Shown: positions 1 to 7,933 of the stretch, one piece after another
Numbering within the stretch: the stretch's first letter is position 1
Layout of the letters: every line of letters starts with the position of its first letter
Source of the DNA: Willaertia magna
Lineage: Eukaryota; Heterolobosea; Eutetramitea; Acrasida; Naegleriidae
DNA: 35,559 bases
NCBI GenBank assembly: GCA_902984215.1
Contig: CADWAF010004143.1
Location: forward strand, 1-35,559
Reading direction: 5' to 3'
The notes under the pieces: generated by a model
Told to the model about the DNA's origin: nothing
The model's database searches: none
The model's input: only the letters and a program-made list of their open reading frames with translations
Position numbers and translations under genes: made by a program

Positions 1-388
1 TAATCATTTACACAAATAACAGCACGTCTACCACCAGTAGCTACCTTTGTAATCTTATTATTTTCTATTAATAACTCTTTTAATTCATCACCTAAATCTA
101 AAAGTGTATTAAAGATTCACCAATTGTATTGTATTCACTGCCGTGACCAAAACGCGATATTCCAGCATACCATAAACGATCTAGTTCATCTTTTAAGATT
201 ACGAATTGTTCACCACATTGTAAATGACAAAATTGTGGAGTTGAATCATAGTAAAATCCAAATAAATAACATTTTGAAAAATTTGTTGATAAAACCAATT
301 GATTATAACCACAACTAATAAAATTAATATATTCATCATATTGTAATGGAACTGGAATATTTTCTTTTGTAAATTTTATTAAGTATGG
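1..388 (-). pseudogene. RCC1-like repeat gene, decayed partial copy
   Basis: Reading the minus strand from 388 to the window edge gives a protein that aligns with the intact RCC1-like gene at 22742-23975. Shared blocks include KFTKENIP, TNFSKCYLFG and CGEQFVI-KDELDR-WY-G. The copy is broken in two ways. An in-frame TAG (389-391) lies just upstream of the first aligned block, and the frame ends at TAG 98-100, after which homology (NNKITKVATGGRRAVICVND) resumes in another frame, so there is an indel near 105-120. RCC1 repeats build a beta-propeller, but nothing more specific can be said. The copy continues beyond the window edge. No usable start codon is visible. It is most likely a duplicated, degenerating paralogue. 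A misassembled or spliced gene is a weaker alternative. Confidence 0.7.
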
Positions 389-761
389 CTAATTTTCCTC
401 ATGTGAAACAGGGTACTTGTCGTTTTGATCATTATTAATTATTTAACACTTAAGGTAGCACTAAACGGTGGTACACCACCCCAACGTTGAACCTCTGAAT
501 TGAAAAAAATTAAAATTTTGAAAAAGATTTTGAAAAATAAAATGTCTAAACCGATCCACGCACTTTTTATCTTTGTATATAATTAATAAACCAAATAAAA
601 GTATTATTATTTTTATAAATTAAAACATAAAACTTATGTTTATTTTCTAAAATGTGTTTAAAATTACAAAACAATTGCTGTAAAAGTTATTGGCGGGAAT
701 TCTGTTCGATTTTTGCAAAAAATTAAATGACAATTTATGGGACAACAAAAAATGCCCTTTA
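389..761. other. intergenic stretch; former 5' flank of the gene at 6254
   Basis: No ORF of useful length is seen. The minus-strand frame of the RCC1-like fragment stays open for about 17 more codons beyond its TAG and then meets a TAA. Because the LINE at 777-6235 is bounded by an exact target-site duplication, this stretch was directly upstream of the 6254-6871 gene before the insertion and probably held its promoter. It contains a short GGTGGT-AC-ACCACC inverted repeat near 465-478 and a TTGGCGGGAA motif at 690-699. Confidence 0.5.
690..699 (+). promoter_or_regulatory. E2F/DP-like site (TTGGCGGGAA)
   Basis: The decamer TTGGCGGGAA matches the classical E2F/DP binding consensus (TTTSSCGC family). 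It lies about 60 nt before the LINE insertion point in what was the 5' flank of the 205-aa gene. It stands out as a G/C island in very AT-rich sequence. Function is inferred from the motif alone. Confidence 0.3.
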
Positions 762-776
762 GTTCTACCTTAAAAA
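762..776 (+). repeat. LINE target-site duplication, left copy
   Basis: The 15-mer GTTCTACCTTAAAAA here is identical to 6236-6250. The bases flanking each copy differ (A before, G after on the left; C before, A after on the right), so 15 bp is the exact length. It marks the 3' boundary of the retrotransposon, which lies in minus orientation. Confidence 0.9.
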
Positions 777-801
777 GTTTAAAGTTTAAAGTTTAAAGTT
801 T
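777..801 (-). repeat. LINE 3' tail, heptamer tandem repeat
   Basis: About 3.6 copies of GTTTAAA on the plus strand (TTTAAAC in element orientation) lie directly against the target-site duplication. A short tandem repeat instead of poly(A) at the 3' end is known for I-factor-like LINEs and probably arises during target-primed reverse transcription. Confidence 0.75.
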
Positions 802-854
802 ATTATAACAGACTATTTTCTTAAGTCTATCCTTAAGAACCGTGCCTGTTTATT

Positions 855-3416
855 TTACTCCCGAACGGAGTGAGGGAAATTTAAAGGAGGAAAGATTGCG
901 TAGCAATCTTTCCTCGAAGACCTTATCCATTTTAGTGTATCTTCCATTTTGCTGTACCAGTAATTTAAAATTTCTATATATTCCTCAATAATAATCAGGT
1001 ATGGATTGTAAATATTTATCCAGTCATTCTTAATTTTTCTTTTAATCTTAATTTCCTTTTCGCTTTGATTAAAAGTTTCCCAAAGGGATTTTTTATCAAC
1101 AATTTCATTAAGGTGATTTTCTCTATAGTTTTTGACAAACTTGTTAAACCTTTTGTTTTCCTTAGTTTTTAGTTTTCTATTTATTTCATCCCTTCCAATA
1201 AATCTTGTATTATTAGACGCCATTGTAATGGTGTAAGAGAGAAAATCAAATTTGAATCCGAAGGATTCAAATTTGATTTTATCTAGCATTCCTCTACTAT
1301 TGATCGCTTTAAGCAATGGTTGTTCACATTTATCAATTTGTTCTTTAACACATATACAATCTTCCAAACAATGTTTCGCCGTTCTTGTTCTTTTACAAAT
1401 TGAGCATTTCATCTTAGTTTCACCATATTTATATTCTATTAGACCTTCATTTCTATATCCAATGTATCTGTATTTACACATTGGGGATCCTACATTATAT
1501 CTCATCCATAATCCAGTTAAGCTGCATCCAGTTTTGATTTTAAATTGCCCATTCCATGTATATAGATTATATATTGGCTCAGGATTATAATTGTTCTCAT
1601 CCGTAGTTTGTTTTTCCTTAATAAGGAAACTATATGTTTTGGAAATGTATTCCTCTATTTCTTTTAAGTTAGGTGATAAACAACCTTCCTTAGCCAAAGC
1701 ATCTGCTACATCATTTCCTTTGACCCCACAATGGGAATCAACTTTAATCATGTTCAAGTTTAACCTTTTATGTTTAACTATTTTCTTAAAAGTTCTACTA
1801 ACTATTTCAAACTTTCCTTTATACTTCTTGTTATTAAGGGCACCCAAAGCGACATTTGAATCAGTGAAAATATTAACGCTAGAGTTTCTTGGAATCTCCA
1901 TTAATGCCTGTATAATTGAAAGGATTTCTCCTTTGTTATTAGATCCCTTTCTGAAGTTAATTCTTCTGTTAAACAAACGTATTTTTCCATTTCTATGGCC
2001 TCTAATATGAACTCCTCCTCCAGCCCAACCTTTACAGCAGCTACCATCAGTAAAAACATTAAAGTGTGTGAATTTACCAATTTTGGATACTTTCTTTCTT
2101 GTATCACATTTGCCTTGTCTTAAGTGAAATGGTCTGGTAATTTTATAAATTTCGTAAAAGTAATCTTTAGATTTGGATCCAAACGAATTAAAATATGCAT
2201 CTTCAAACATTCTTCTAAGAGGTTTGGATCTATTATTGATATAACAGAAAAAGGAACTAATGTAACAATTATTAGCAACCTTTTCTGCTTTGGTTAATCC
2301 AAAACCTCCATCATTTAAATCTTTATAAAAAGTATCTGTACTAAGTTGTTTGTCAAGTCCAGCTTTAGTTTTAATACAGCTTCTTATAATAACGTCTATT
2401 CTATTTAGTAAATTCGGTTTGAAACGTTCTCCCCTGCATAAGTAAGAGATTTTAGATAGAAGCTTACTGTTAATAATGAGGTTGAGCCTATAAGGCTGAA
2501 TATATTTGAGTGGAAGGAAAGAGGCAAGTAATCTAATTCTATTTACAATATTCTCCTGTTTAATTCTCTTTGCTCTATTCTCAAAGACGTAATATCCTAA
2601 AATTTCTACATTATTTTGTCTGTTTATGACCCAGTTGGCTTCTATTTCCATCGTTTTCTTTCTAGATAAAGAATTTGTGACAAAATCACTCTTTTTTGGA
2701 TCTAATTCCAAACCAAAGCTATTAAAAAAACTTTTAATGGATATGAAATAATCTTTAAGCTTATTGTAATTGTCTGCCAAAAGGGTAAAATCGTCTGCAT
2801 AACTTAAAATAGCTATTTCATTAATTATGTCAGCGTACCCTTCCCTTAAATTGTTGGAAACAATAAAACGTTTTATAATTGCCCAAGCAACCAAGTTAAA
2901 CAAAATAGGGGCCATTGGATCCCCTTGTGGAAGACCTATGTTTCTTCTTACTGATTTAGTTAATTCCCCTTGTATCTCCAAACAAAATTGGTGATTTTTC
3001 AATATGTTGAGAATACCTTTTCCTTGGTTTTTACAAAAACCAAACTCTTTTAAAGCTAAGGCCACAATTCGATAATCCACATTATCATATGCTCCCTTAA
3101 TATCCATAAAGCCAATGAACGTCTTTTTATTATTGGCCTTATTATTTATAATGAGACTTTTAATTAACAGGATTATATCAGTCGTACTTCTATTATTCAT
3201 GAATCCTCTGATTCTCCAATTCATTCTCTTAACGACACTTTTATAAATTTTGTCCGTTATTGCTTTGGTAATTATTCTATACAGTACTGGGAGTATACTT
3301 ATTGGTCTAAGATCCCCTAGAGATGTAGGAACAACCTTTTTGGGTATAAGTTTAATCCACGATTTTTTCCAGGCTTCTGGCATCTCAACTTTATTATCCA
3401 ATATATCATTAGCAAC
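855..3416 (-). CDS. LINE ORF2, distal part: reverse transcriptase + RNase H
   Basis: This continues, in the same frame, the endonuclease ORF that ends at TAG 3417-3419. Together they form one ORF2 (4787-855, 1,311 codons). No ATG lies at the junction, and the reading VANDILDNKVEMPEAWKKSW is the normal linker before RT motif 1, so this segment is not an independent gene. RT motifs in order are LRPISILP, the catalytic GAYDNVD (motif A), GLPQGDPMAPILFN (motif B) and YADD (motif C). RNase H follows with FTDGS, GEI, FTDSN and the C-terminal HCGVKGND-VAD (D-E-D-D set present). A CX2CX7HX4C motif (CSICKRTRTAKHCLEDC) follows, as in I-like LINEs. All catalytic residues look intact. The segment ends with TAA. 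Cytoplasmic RNP assembly and nuclear target-primed reverse transcription are the family role. Confidence 0.92.
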   Translation of the reverse strand, partial: VANDILDNKVEMPEAWKKSWIKLIPKKVVPTSLGDLRPISILPVLYRIITKAITDKIYKSVVKRMNWRIRGFMNNRSTTDIILLIKSLIINNKANNKKTFIGFMDIKGAYDNVDYRIVALALKEFGFCKNQGKGILNILKNHQFCLEIQGELTKSVRRNIGLPQGDPMAPILFNLVAWAIIKRFIVSNNLREGYADIINEIAILSYADDFTLLADNYNKLKDYFISIKSFFNSFGLELDPKKSDFVTNSLSRKKTMEIEANWVINRQNNVEILGYYVFENRAKRIKQENIVNRIRLLASFLPLKYIQPYRLNLIINSKLLSKISYLCRGERFKPNLLNRIDVIIRSCIKTKAGLDKQLSTDTFYKDLNDGGFGLTKAEKVANNCYISSFFCYINNRSKPLRRMFEDAYFNSFGSKSKDYFYEIYKITRPFHLRQGKCDTRKKVSKIGKFTHFNVFTDGSCCKGWAGGGVHIRGHRNGKIRLFNRRINFRKGSNNKGEILSIIQALMEIPRNSSVNIFTDSNVALGALNNKKYKGKFEIVSRTFKKIVKHKRLNLNMIKVDSHCGVKGNDVADALAKEGCLSPNLKEIEEYISKTYSFLIKEKQTTDENNYNPEPIYNLYTWNGQFKIKTGCSLTGLWMRYNVGSPMCKYRYIGYRNEGLIEYKYGETKMKCSICKRTRTAKHCLEDCICVKEQIDKCEQPLLKAINSRGMLDKIKFESFGFKFDFLSYTITMASNNTRFIGRDEINRKLKTKENKRFNKFVKNYRENHLNEIVDKKSLWETFNQSEKEIKIKRKIKNDWINIYNPYLIIIEEYIEILNYWYSKMEDTLKWIRSSRKDCYAIFPPLNFPHSVRE
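887..915. other. perfect 13-bp hairpin near LINE 3' end
   Basis: Positions 887-899 pair with 903-915 without mismatch around a 3-nt loop (GTA). It lies in the last codons of ORF2, about 110 nt from the element's 3' end. LINE reverse transcriptases often recognise a 3' stem-loop in their own RNA, so a cis-acting role is plausible but only inferred. Confidence 0.6.
1242..1280. other. perfect 18-bp hairpin inside LINE ORF2
   Basis: Positions 1242-1259 pair perfectly with 1263-1280 around a GAA loop. It lies within coding sequence downstream of the CCHC-like motif, where it encodes KIKFES-FGF-KFDFLS. A perfect 39-nt palindrome retained inside a protein-coding frame is unusual. It may be an RNA element or a small palindromic insertion. 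Confidence 0.7.
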
Positions 3417-4787
3417 CTATGCTAATTTCTTATAATACAGGTTACTTTTATTCTTATAGAATTTAAAAGTTGCACCGTAATAATCTGAACTTTTACTTTT
3501 AGCGGTGTTAATAATCTTAATAATATCTCTTTCCTTAATTTCTTCCAAAGTAAATTCATTTTCAGCTAAATCCTTATTGAATTTAGCATTTATGACTACT
3601 TCTTTTTGAAATTTACTTTTATAGAAATTCAGGACTTGATCCTTTATAGGTTCATTACTATTATTAAATTTGACATTATTCCAGTTAATAATCTTTCTGT
3701 CCAATATACGGTCGAAATTAAAAATTTCAAAATTGTTAACTTCGTTAACGGTTTTTCTTCTTTCTAGCTTAGCCTTTTTTAATTTTTCTTTAATAATTTC
3801 TTTAAACTTTTTCTTAAGCTTAACTCTATTTTCAATTAAACTGTCATAATCATTTCTATTATAACAATATTTAATTTGATATAAATTATTCCACAATTTT
3901 CTTTTGACCAATAATTCATCCTTAGATTTCCTATCAAGTATGTCCTTAAAATATTTGTTTTCACACTTTTTGATTTCTTTTAATTCTTCTGTTAATCTAT
4001 TCATAAAGTTGCAGTCCTCTATTAAAACTTCTGTTGTGTCTATTATTTTTTGCACAGATTTGTTATTTGTCCTTCTTATTACGTGCTTGAAGCTTTCATT
4101 ATTAATTTGTATCTCAGTACGAATAAAATTATGATCTGAAAAAAGGGCATCTTCTATTGTAATATTAGGGATATTACAATTCGCAATTACATTATCTGGT
4201 CTAGATGCCTTACTTTTCCTATTAAATGTAGGCAAATTATTTATAAAATAACCTCTGTTTAACCCAATTTCTTTTATATAACTAATCCACAATCGATCTT
4301 TTTGTGTTTGTTGTTTTTTGATACCACTATCGAATGTAACATTGAAGTCACCAATTACTACAAATGTATAATCAATATATTTATAGTAAAATTGCTTAAT
4401 AATTTTCATAACTTCTTCATCTGTCCTTGTTGCAGAGCTTTCTGCATTATTGTAAATGTTAATTATAAGAATCTTATTGTGTGGATTTATGAGGAATAGC
4501 CCGCACAGTCTATTTGGTAGAATATTTTCAAAATTAATATTGAAAACATTCTTAATTCTATTAGATACTATAAAATTCAAACCATGAATATCATTTCTTG
4601 CGTTAAAAGAAGAGACTAATTTATTCGATGAATGTTTAAACAAAGAGAACTGGAGTTTAATCTTTTGGCTAAGCGCAAATTCCTGTAGACAGCATATGTC
4701 AATATTATATTTAAATATAAAGTCTGTAATATAATTAACTTTATGTGGCTGGAAGCCATTTAAATTAATACTGCTGATTTTAATCAT
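3417..4787 (-). CDS. LINE ORF2, proximal part: AP-type endonuclease
   Basis: N-terminal part of ORF2, 456 codons before an in-frame TAG at 3417-3419. It starts at ATG 4787-4785, which overlaps the ORF1 stop as ATGA, suggesting termination-reinitiation. The exonuclease-endonuclease-phosphatase fold is recognised from INLNGF at the start, CLQE (metal-binding Glu, about residue 35), GDFN (about 148), RPDN (about 197) and SDHN (about 219). These are the APE active-site positions, and all are present. The enzyme nicks target DNA to prime reverse transcription. Lys-rich helical sequence links it to the RT. The TAG is the only interruption before the RT domain, so the split is either a nonsense mutation or a readthrough site. 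Confidence 0.9.
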   Translation of the reverse strand: MIKISSINLNGFQPHKVNYITDFIFKYNIDICCLQEFALSQKIKLQFSLFKHSSNKLVSSFNARNDIHGLNFIVSNRIKNVFNINFENILPNRLCGLFLINPHNKILIINIYNNAESSATRTDEEVMKIIKQFYYKYIDYTFVVIGDFNVTFDSGIKKQQTQKDRLWISYIKEIGLNRGYFINNLPTFNRKSKASRPDNVIANCNIPNITIEDALFSDHNFIRTEIQINNESFKHVIRRTNNKSVQKIIDTTEVLIEDCNFMNRLTEELKEIKKCENKYFKDILDRKSKDELLVKRKLWNNLYQIKYCYNRNDYDSLIENRVKLKKKFKEIIKEKLKKAKLERRKTVNEVNNFEIFNFDRILDRKIINWNNVKFNNSNEPIKDQVLNFYKSKFQKEVVINAKFNKDLAENEFTLEEIKERDIIKIINTAKSKSSDYYGATFKFYKNKSNLYYKKLA

Positions 4788-6232
4788 TGGGATAGTCCTT
4801 GGTGAAAGTTGGTGACCTTACTAGATTTTAATAACATTGGGCAGTCTTCACTAACAATATCACAGGTTCTTTTTCCTTCACACTCTAAATAATCTACTCT
4901 ATTTCCAATTGCCTTAATTTCCTTTTGAAGGACTTCTATATTATTTGATATATTGCTAATTGAATTACAGAGGAAAGAATTTAATTCCATTAACTTGGTT
5001 AAAATAGTACTAAGTTCTGCTGGATAATTGTTTACCACATTATTTGGTTCTTGAAGATTGTTACCTTGAGTATTGATGCTGATATTATTGCTAAAAGGTT
5101 CATTCATATTGTCTAAGTTGTTTAATCTAATTGGGCTATGAACTGAACAATCTACCATAACATTTGGATTATTATTTTGTTTGATAACTTCATTGGTCAA
5201 TTGACTATTAGTTGCTTCATGATTTATTCTATCATTAGGGTTCTCTAATTTATAATTACCCCCTTCTACTACGATTATTTGGCCATACAACACGTTTGCT
5301 ATTTCATAGTTTTTAACTTGAATGCAATAATTGTATCTAAGTTCTTTTTTAACCTTTGTATATGCCGTTTTCACTGTTATGTCCTTTTCATCGATTTCTG
5401 TGGTATTACCTTCTTCTATAATGCGGTCCCATGCATTATATATACCCTAAATTATAGCTCTATGATTAAGAAGTCTTTTACTATGCAGCTTCAATAGTGG
5501 TTTTTCTCTACCTAAGTCATTGATCTTAATCCACTTTAAATTTTGCATACTATCTTTAATTGAGCTATTAGTGCTTCCAATTCTAATTATTACTTTGCTG
5601 TCTTTGTCTTCTCTATTTAACAACCTTTGTGTAAAACTTTTAATTGTTTTTTTCATGTTTAACTGTTCTATGGTTAGAATCACTTCATTTGCTCTTGCAC
5701 GTTCAACTATAATTTCTAAATTGCAAGCGTTCATACTGAAATAACCTCTATCAATAAAACCCATACTATTTAAAACTTCACTATTTAATACTAGGTCCCT
5801 ATCTTTCTTGTGGTAAAAAGTAACAACACATCCATTGTCTTTGAATGTAACACCAGCAATTTTCTTGTTGTCTAATTTTTCCAAAACATTATTCATTAGT
5901 AGTTCATCCACCTGTTTGCTAAAATATATAAAAATTTTATTAGCATTTGGATATTTCAAATGTTTAACCAATTTTTTACTCATGACTTTACCCTTTGTGT
6001 TTGTGAATTTTTTATCTACTTTTTTACCCGCGCTTTTTCTGAATTCCTTTAAGTCAACAAATTTTTTTTCAAATCGTTGTAATTTATTCACCCTATCCCT
6101 AAGTTTCCCGCACTCAGCCGTTACAAGATTAAATTCCTTGGTAACCCTCTTTATCCATTCATCTCTCTTCTTGAGTTCACTAATAATAAAACTTGAGATT
6201 AATGGATCCCAAGTTGTCGTATTTTTTTTCAT
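4784..6232 (-). CDS. LINE ORF1 (RNA-binding/RNP protein), with in-frame TAG
   Basis: One frame of 483 codons runs from ATG 6232 to TGA 4786-4784, interrupted only by TAG at 5449-5447 (after HRAII). Downstream of the TAG the frame stays open, but its next ATG lies far inside, near 5165, so the second half is not an obvious separate gene. The first 261 residues have a coiled-coil-like helix (about 20-60) and a beta-alpha-beta stretch (about 100-160, KIFIYF...VTFYHK) that could be RRM-like. The second half is Asn-rich with a C-terminal heptad-like helix. No CCHC knuckle is visible. Binding of element RNA is the usual ORF1 role and is inferred from position. The ATG is only 3 nt from the element's 5' boundary. 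Confidence 0.75.
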
Positions 6233-6235
6233 CTC

Positions 6236-6250
6236 GTTCTACCTTAAAAA
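6236..6250 (+). repeat. LINE target-site duplication, right copy
   Basis: Exact second copy of GTTCTACCTTAAAAA (see 762-776). It marks the 5' end of the LINE and lies 3 nt before the ATG of the downstream host gene. Confidence 0.9.
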
Positions 6251-6253
6251 AAA

Positions 6254-6871
6254 ATGGGTGTGGACAACATTGAACCAAACAAGAGGATTAAAATGCCTGA
6301 GTGGGTCACTAACAAATTCTTTGCTCCGCTTGGCAATGTATTTTACAGTCCTTTTATGAAGCAGTTTATATATGCACCACTAGGTGAGATTGTTAAGTTT
6401 GCGTTGGGTATCATTATCGCAGCTGATGCTGTTGATCAGTTGAATAAGTCTGATGTACAATCTAGAGAGTCGTTTGAGATTGAAAACGAAATATTAAAGC
6501 GTCATAGAGAATACAGCAAATGCATGGAATTGGTAGCAGCATTCAAATTGGCAAACCAAGGAAAACAGATATATAAAGGAAAATCGATACCTACCTATAC
6601 ACAAATTTTTATTGAAGGCATGAATGAGGCCCCACGTAAACCTGAAATTTTTAAAATCAACGAATGCAAAAGTTTGACAAAGGATTGGTGGGAATTGGTG
6701 CAACGATATGATGAAAAATATCAATTACAACCAGAAACTAAAAGGCAACGGTATTTCGAACGTTTCCAAAGATTCAAGGATTTGATTGAACCATTGGATC
6801 ACTTAGATGGTTACAATGAGGATGTTGAACATAAAGTGTATGAGTATGATATTTTAAAGAGGAGGCAATAA
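6254..6871 (+). CDS. unknown 205-aa protein with one membrane segment
   Basis: ATG to TAA, 205 aa, intact. I do not recognise the family. Residues about 38-60 (IYAPLGEIVKFALGIIIAADA) form a probable transmembrane helix. The rest is hydrophilic, rich in aromatic, Lys and Glu residues, and probably helical (WWELVQRYDEKYQ, RQRYFERFQRFKDL). A single-helix basic protein of this size would fit a subunit of a mitochondrial inner-membrane complex, but that is a guess. The start is taken as the only ATG near the frame opening. Its original 5' flank has been moved 5.4 kb away by the LINE, leaving just 18 nt (the duplicated target site plus AAA) between the element and the ATG, so its present promoter is unclear. 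Confidence 0.75.
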   Translation: MGVDNIEPNKRIKMPEWVTNKFFAPLGNVFYSPFMKQFIYAPLGEIVKFALGIIIAADAVDQLNKSDVQSRESFEIENEILKRHREYSKCMELVAAFKLANQGKQIYKGKSIPTYTQIFIEGMNEAPRKPEIFKINECKSLTKDWWELVQRYDEKYQLQPETKRQRYFERFQRFKDLIEPLDHLDGYNEDVEHKVYEYDILKRRQ

Positions 6872-6916
6872 ACTCCCCGAAAGGAAGTATTTTTCGTTTA
6901 GTAAAGCTAAATTGGA

Positions 6917-7232
6917 ATGAAGGATGAAACAAGTAAAACTGAGGTAACAATAGTAAAAGAAGTAGATAATTTTGAAAAAGATGGAGAATATAGTATGGCT
7001 TTTCGTAAACATAATGGAAGATTTACATGACAAGAAAAATTATACAAATGGAGAAGAAGATGATGAACTTCAGCATGTAAAAGTAATGAGCAAGAATAGT
7101 AATTTATTAGAAAATAGTAATATGGAAATATCATTAAATACATTACACCCAAATGATGTTTTCAATCAATATGGAACAACTTTAGTTCTTTCTTGTCTTG
7201 AGGCAAACATGACATTATTATCATTATTGTAA
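6917..7232 (+). pseudogene. ankyrin-like gene fragment, frame-broken
   Basis: ATG 6917 opens a hydrophilic frame (MKDETSKTEVTIVKEV...) ending at TGA 7028. Coding-like sequence continues in another frame and ends NDVFNQYGTTLVLSCLEANM-TLLSLL at TAA 7232. The last block resembles an ankyrin-repeat start (N..G.T.L..A...N....v..LL). A GTAAGT sequence directly follows, which could be a splice donor. After a possible acceptor near 7300 I see no matching continuation. I read this as the 5' remnant of an ankyrin-type gene with a one-base frameshift and lost 3' exons. It could also be an expressed gene with structure I cannot resolve. Confidence 0.3.
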
Positions 7233-7667
7233 GTAAGCATTGCCTCATCCATGGGAACAGAAGTTGCATAGCTAAATTATTTATTTTCTTTTACTTTCCA
7301 GATCTTTCTTTCTAATATCTTTACTCTTACAAACAAAGGTTTGAAAATCAGCTGCCCTTATTTGTTTGGTTAAAGATTTACGACTGTTTTGTTTTTTCTT
7401 TGAGCCTGATTTGCCGGTTTCTTTCTTTTGGTGGTAATCAATAACCACCATTTCCACATCGTATCATCAACTTTAACAAAATAATAATAATATATTAATG
7501 GAATAAGAGCTGTTGTAAATTTATTAATTAACAACAAGAAAGTATATGTTTTATTGTTAATGAAAGTATCAGTTGCTCTAAAATTGTAATTTAATAAAAA
7601 ATTGTAAATTAAATATTGTAAATGTTGTTAAAAAAATATTATTTTAAAAAAACAATCCTCCAAATAT
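7233..7667. other. poorly preserved intergenic stretch
   Basis: AT-rich sequence between the ankyrin-like remnant and the DNA transposon. It holds one short basic minus-strand ORF (7281-7451, listed separately) and a TGGTGGT/ACCACCA inverted repeat near 7430-7452. I see nothing else that can be supported. Confidence 0.4.
7281..7451 (-). CDS. short basic ORF, 56 aa, possible 3' exon
   Basis: ATG 7451 to TAA 7283-7281, MVVIDYHQKKETGKSGSKKK... and ending DIRKKDLESKRK. The composition is coding-like: Lys/Arg/Ser-rich, with an ordered C-terminal half (LTKQIRAADFQTFVCKSK). No family is recognised. A second overlapping minus-strand frame (VKVDDTMWKWWLL...) is also open here. It may be the last exon or a remnant of a gene that ran to the left. 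Low confidence. Confidence 0.25.
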   Translation of the reverse strand: MVVIDYHQKKETGKSGSKKKQNSRKSLTKQIRAADFQTFVCKSKDIRKKDLESKRK

Positions 7668-7669
7668 TA

Positions 7670-7694
7670 CAGTAGGTTGCAAAATTAGTGCCGC
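7670..7694 (+). repeat. DNA transposon terminal inverted repeat, left
   Basis: Begins CAGTAGGTTGCAAAA and ends GTGCCGC, preceded by TA (7668-7669). It is the inverse of 10201-10225 with 2 mismatches in 25 bp. CAGT ends next to TA are typical of Tc1/mariner elements. Confidence 0.92.
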
Positions 7695-7933
7695 AACTTA
7701 CTCACTAATTTTAAGTAATTTATTTTATTTTTGTAATCAAACGTCTCTTGAGTGGTTAGAGCTCAAAAGGCCAAAGACCGAAGATACTGTCCAAAAAGAA
7801 AAAATACCCCTTTTGGGTATCTCCTTTTAGTTATTAAATAAAAAAATTTTTTTTATTTTTTTTTTAATTTTTTTATTTTTATTTTTTTTTTAAAATAATT
7901 AAAAAATTAATTAATTAATTAAATAAATTTTAT
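7695..7933. other. transposon left arm, non-coding
   Basis: Between the left repeat and the stop of the CCHC gene. It contains a small ATACCC/GGGTAT hairpin near 7804-7820, then about 100 nt of almost pure A/T (homopolymeric T/A tracts and ATTA repeats, 7830-7930) that would be the 3' UTR of the minus-strand gene. A D-arm-like TGAGTGGTTAGAGC near 7748-7763 is not followed by a B box. Confidence 0.5.

Larger units (their letters stand above)
777..6235 (-). mobile_element. non-LTR (LINE) retrotransposon, near full length
   Basis: A 5,459-bp insertion between exact 15-bp target-site duplications. In element orientation the order is a 3-nt leader, ORF1 (6232-4784), ORF2 (4787-855; AP endonuclease, reverse transcriptase, RNase H, CX2CX7HX4C motif), a short 3' UTR and a heptamer tail. 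No LTRs are seen. An APE endonuclease plus a C-terminal RNase H suggests the I-like group of LINEs; clade assignment is inference without a tree. The two ORFs overlap by ATGA. Each ORF has a single in-frame TAG and no other damage, and the perfect duplication suggests a young insertion. It landed head-to-head with the gene at 6254, with 21 nt between the two ATG codons. Confidence 0.93.

Noticed and set aside
5375..5449. A frameshift between the two halves of LINE ORF1
   Set aside because: Codon-by-codon counting from 5449 to 5374 shows both halves are in the same frame, so only the TAG separates them.
7741..7795. A tRNA-like sequence in the transposon left arm (GAGTGGTTAGAGC)
   Set aside because: Only a D-arm-like string is present; there is no acceptor stem pairing and no B-box (GGTTCGA).
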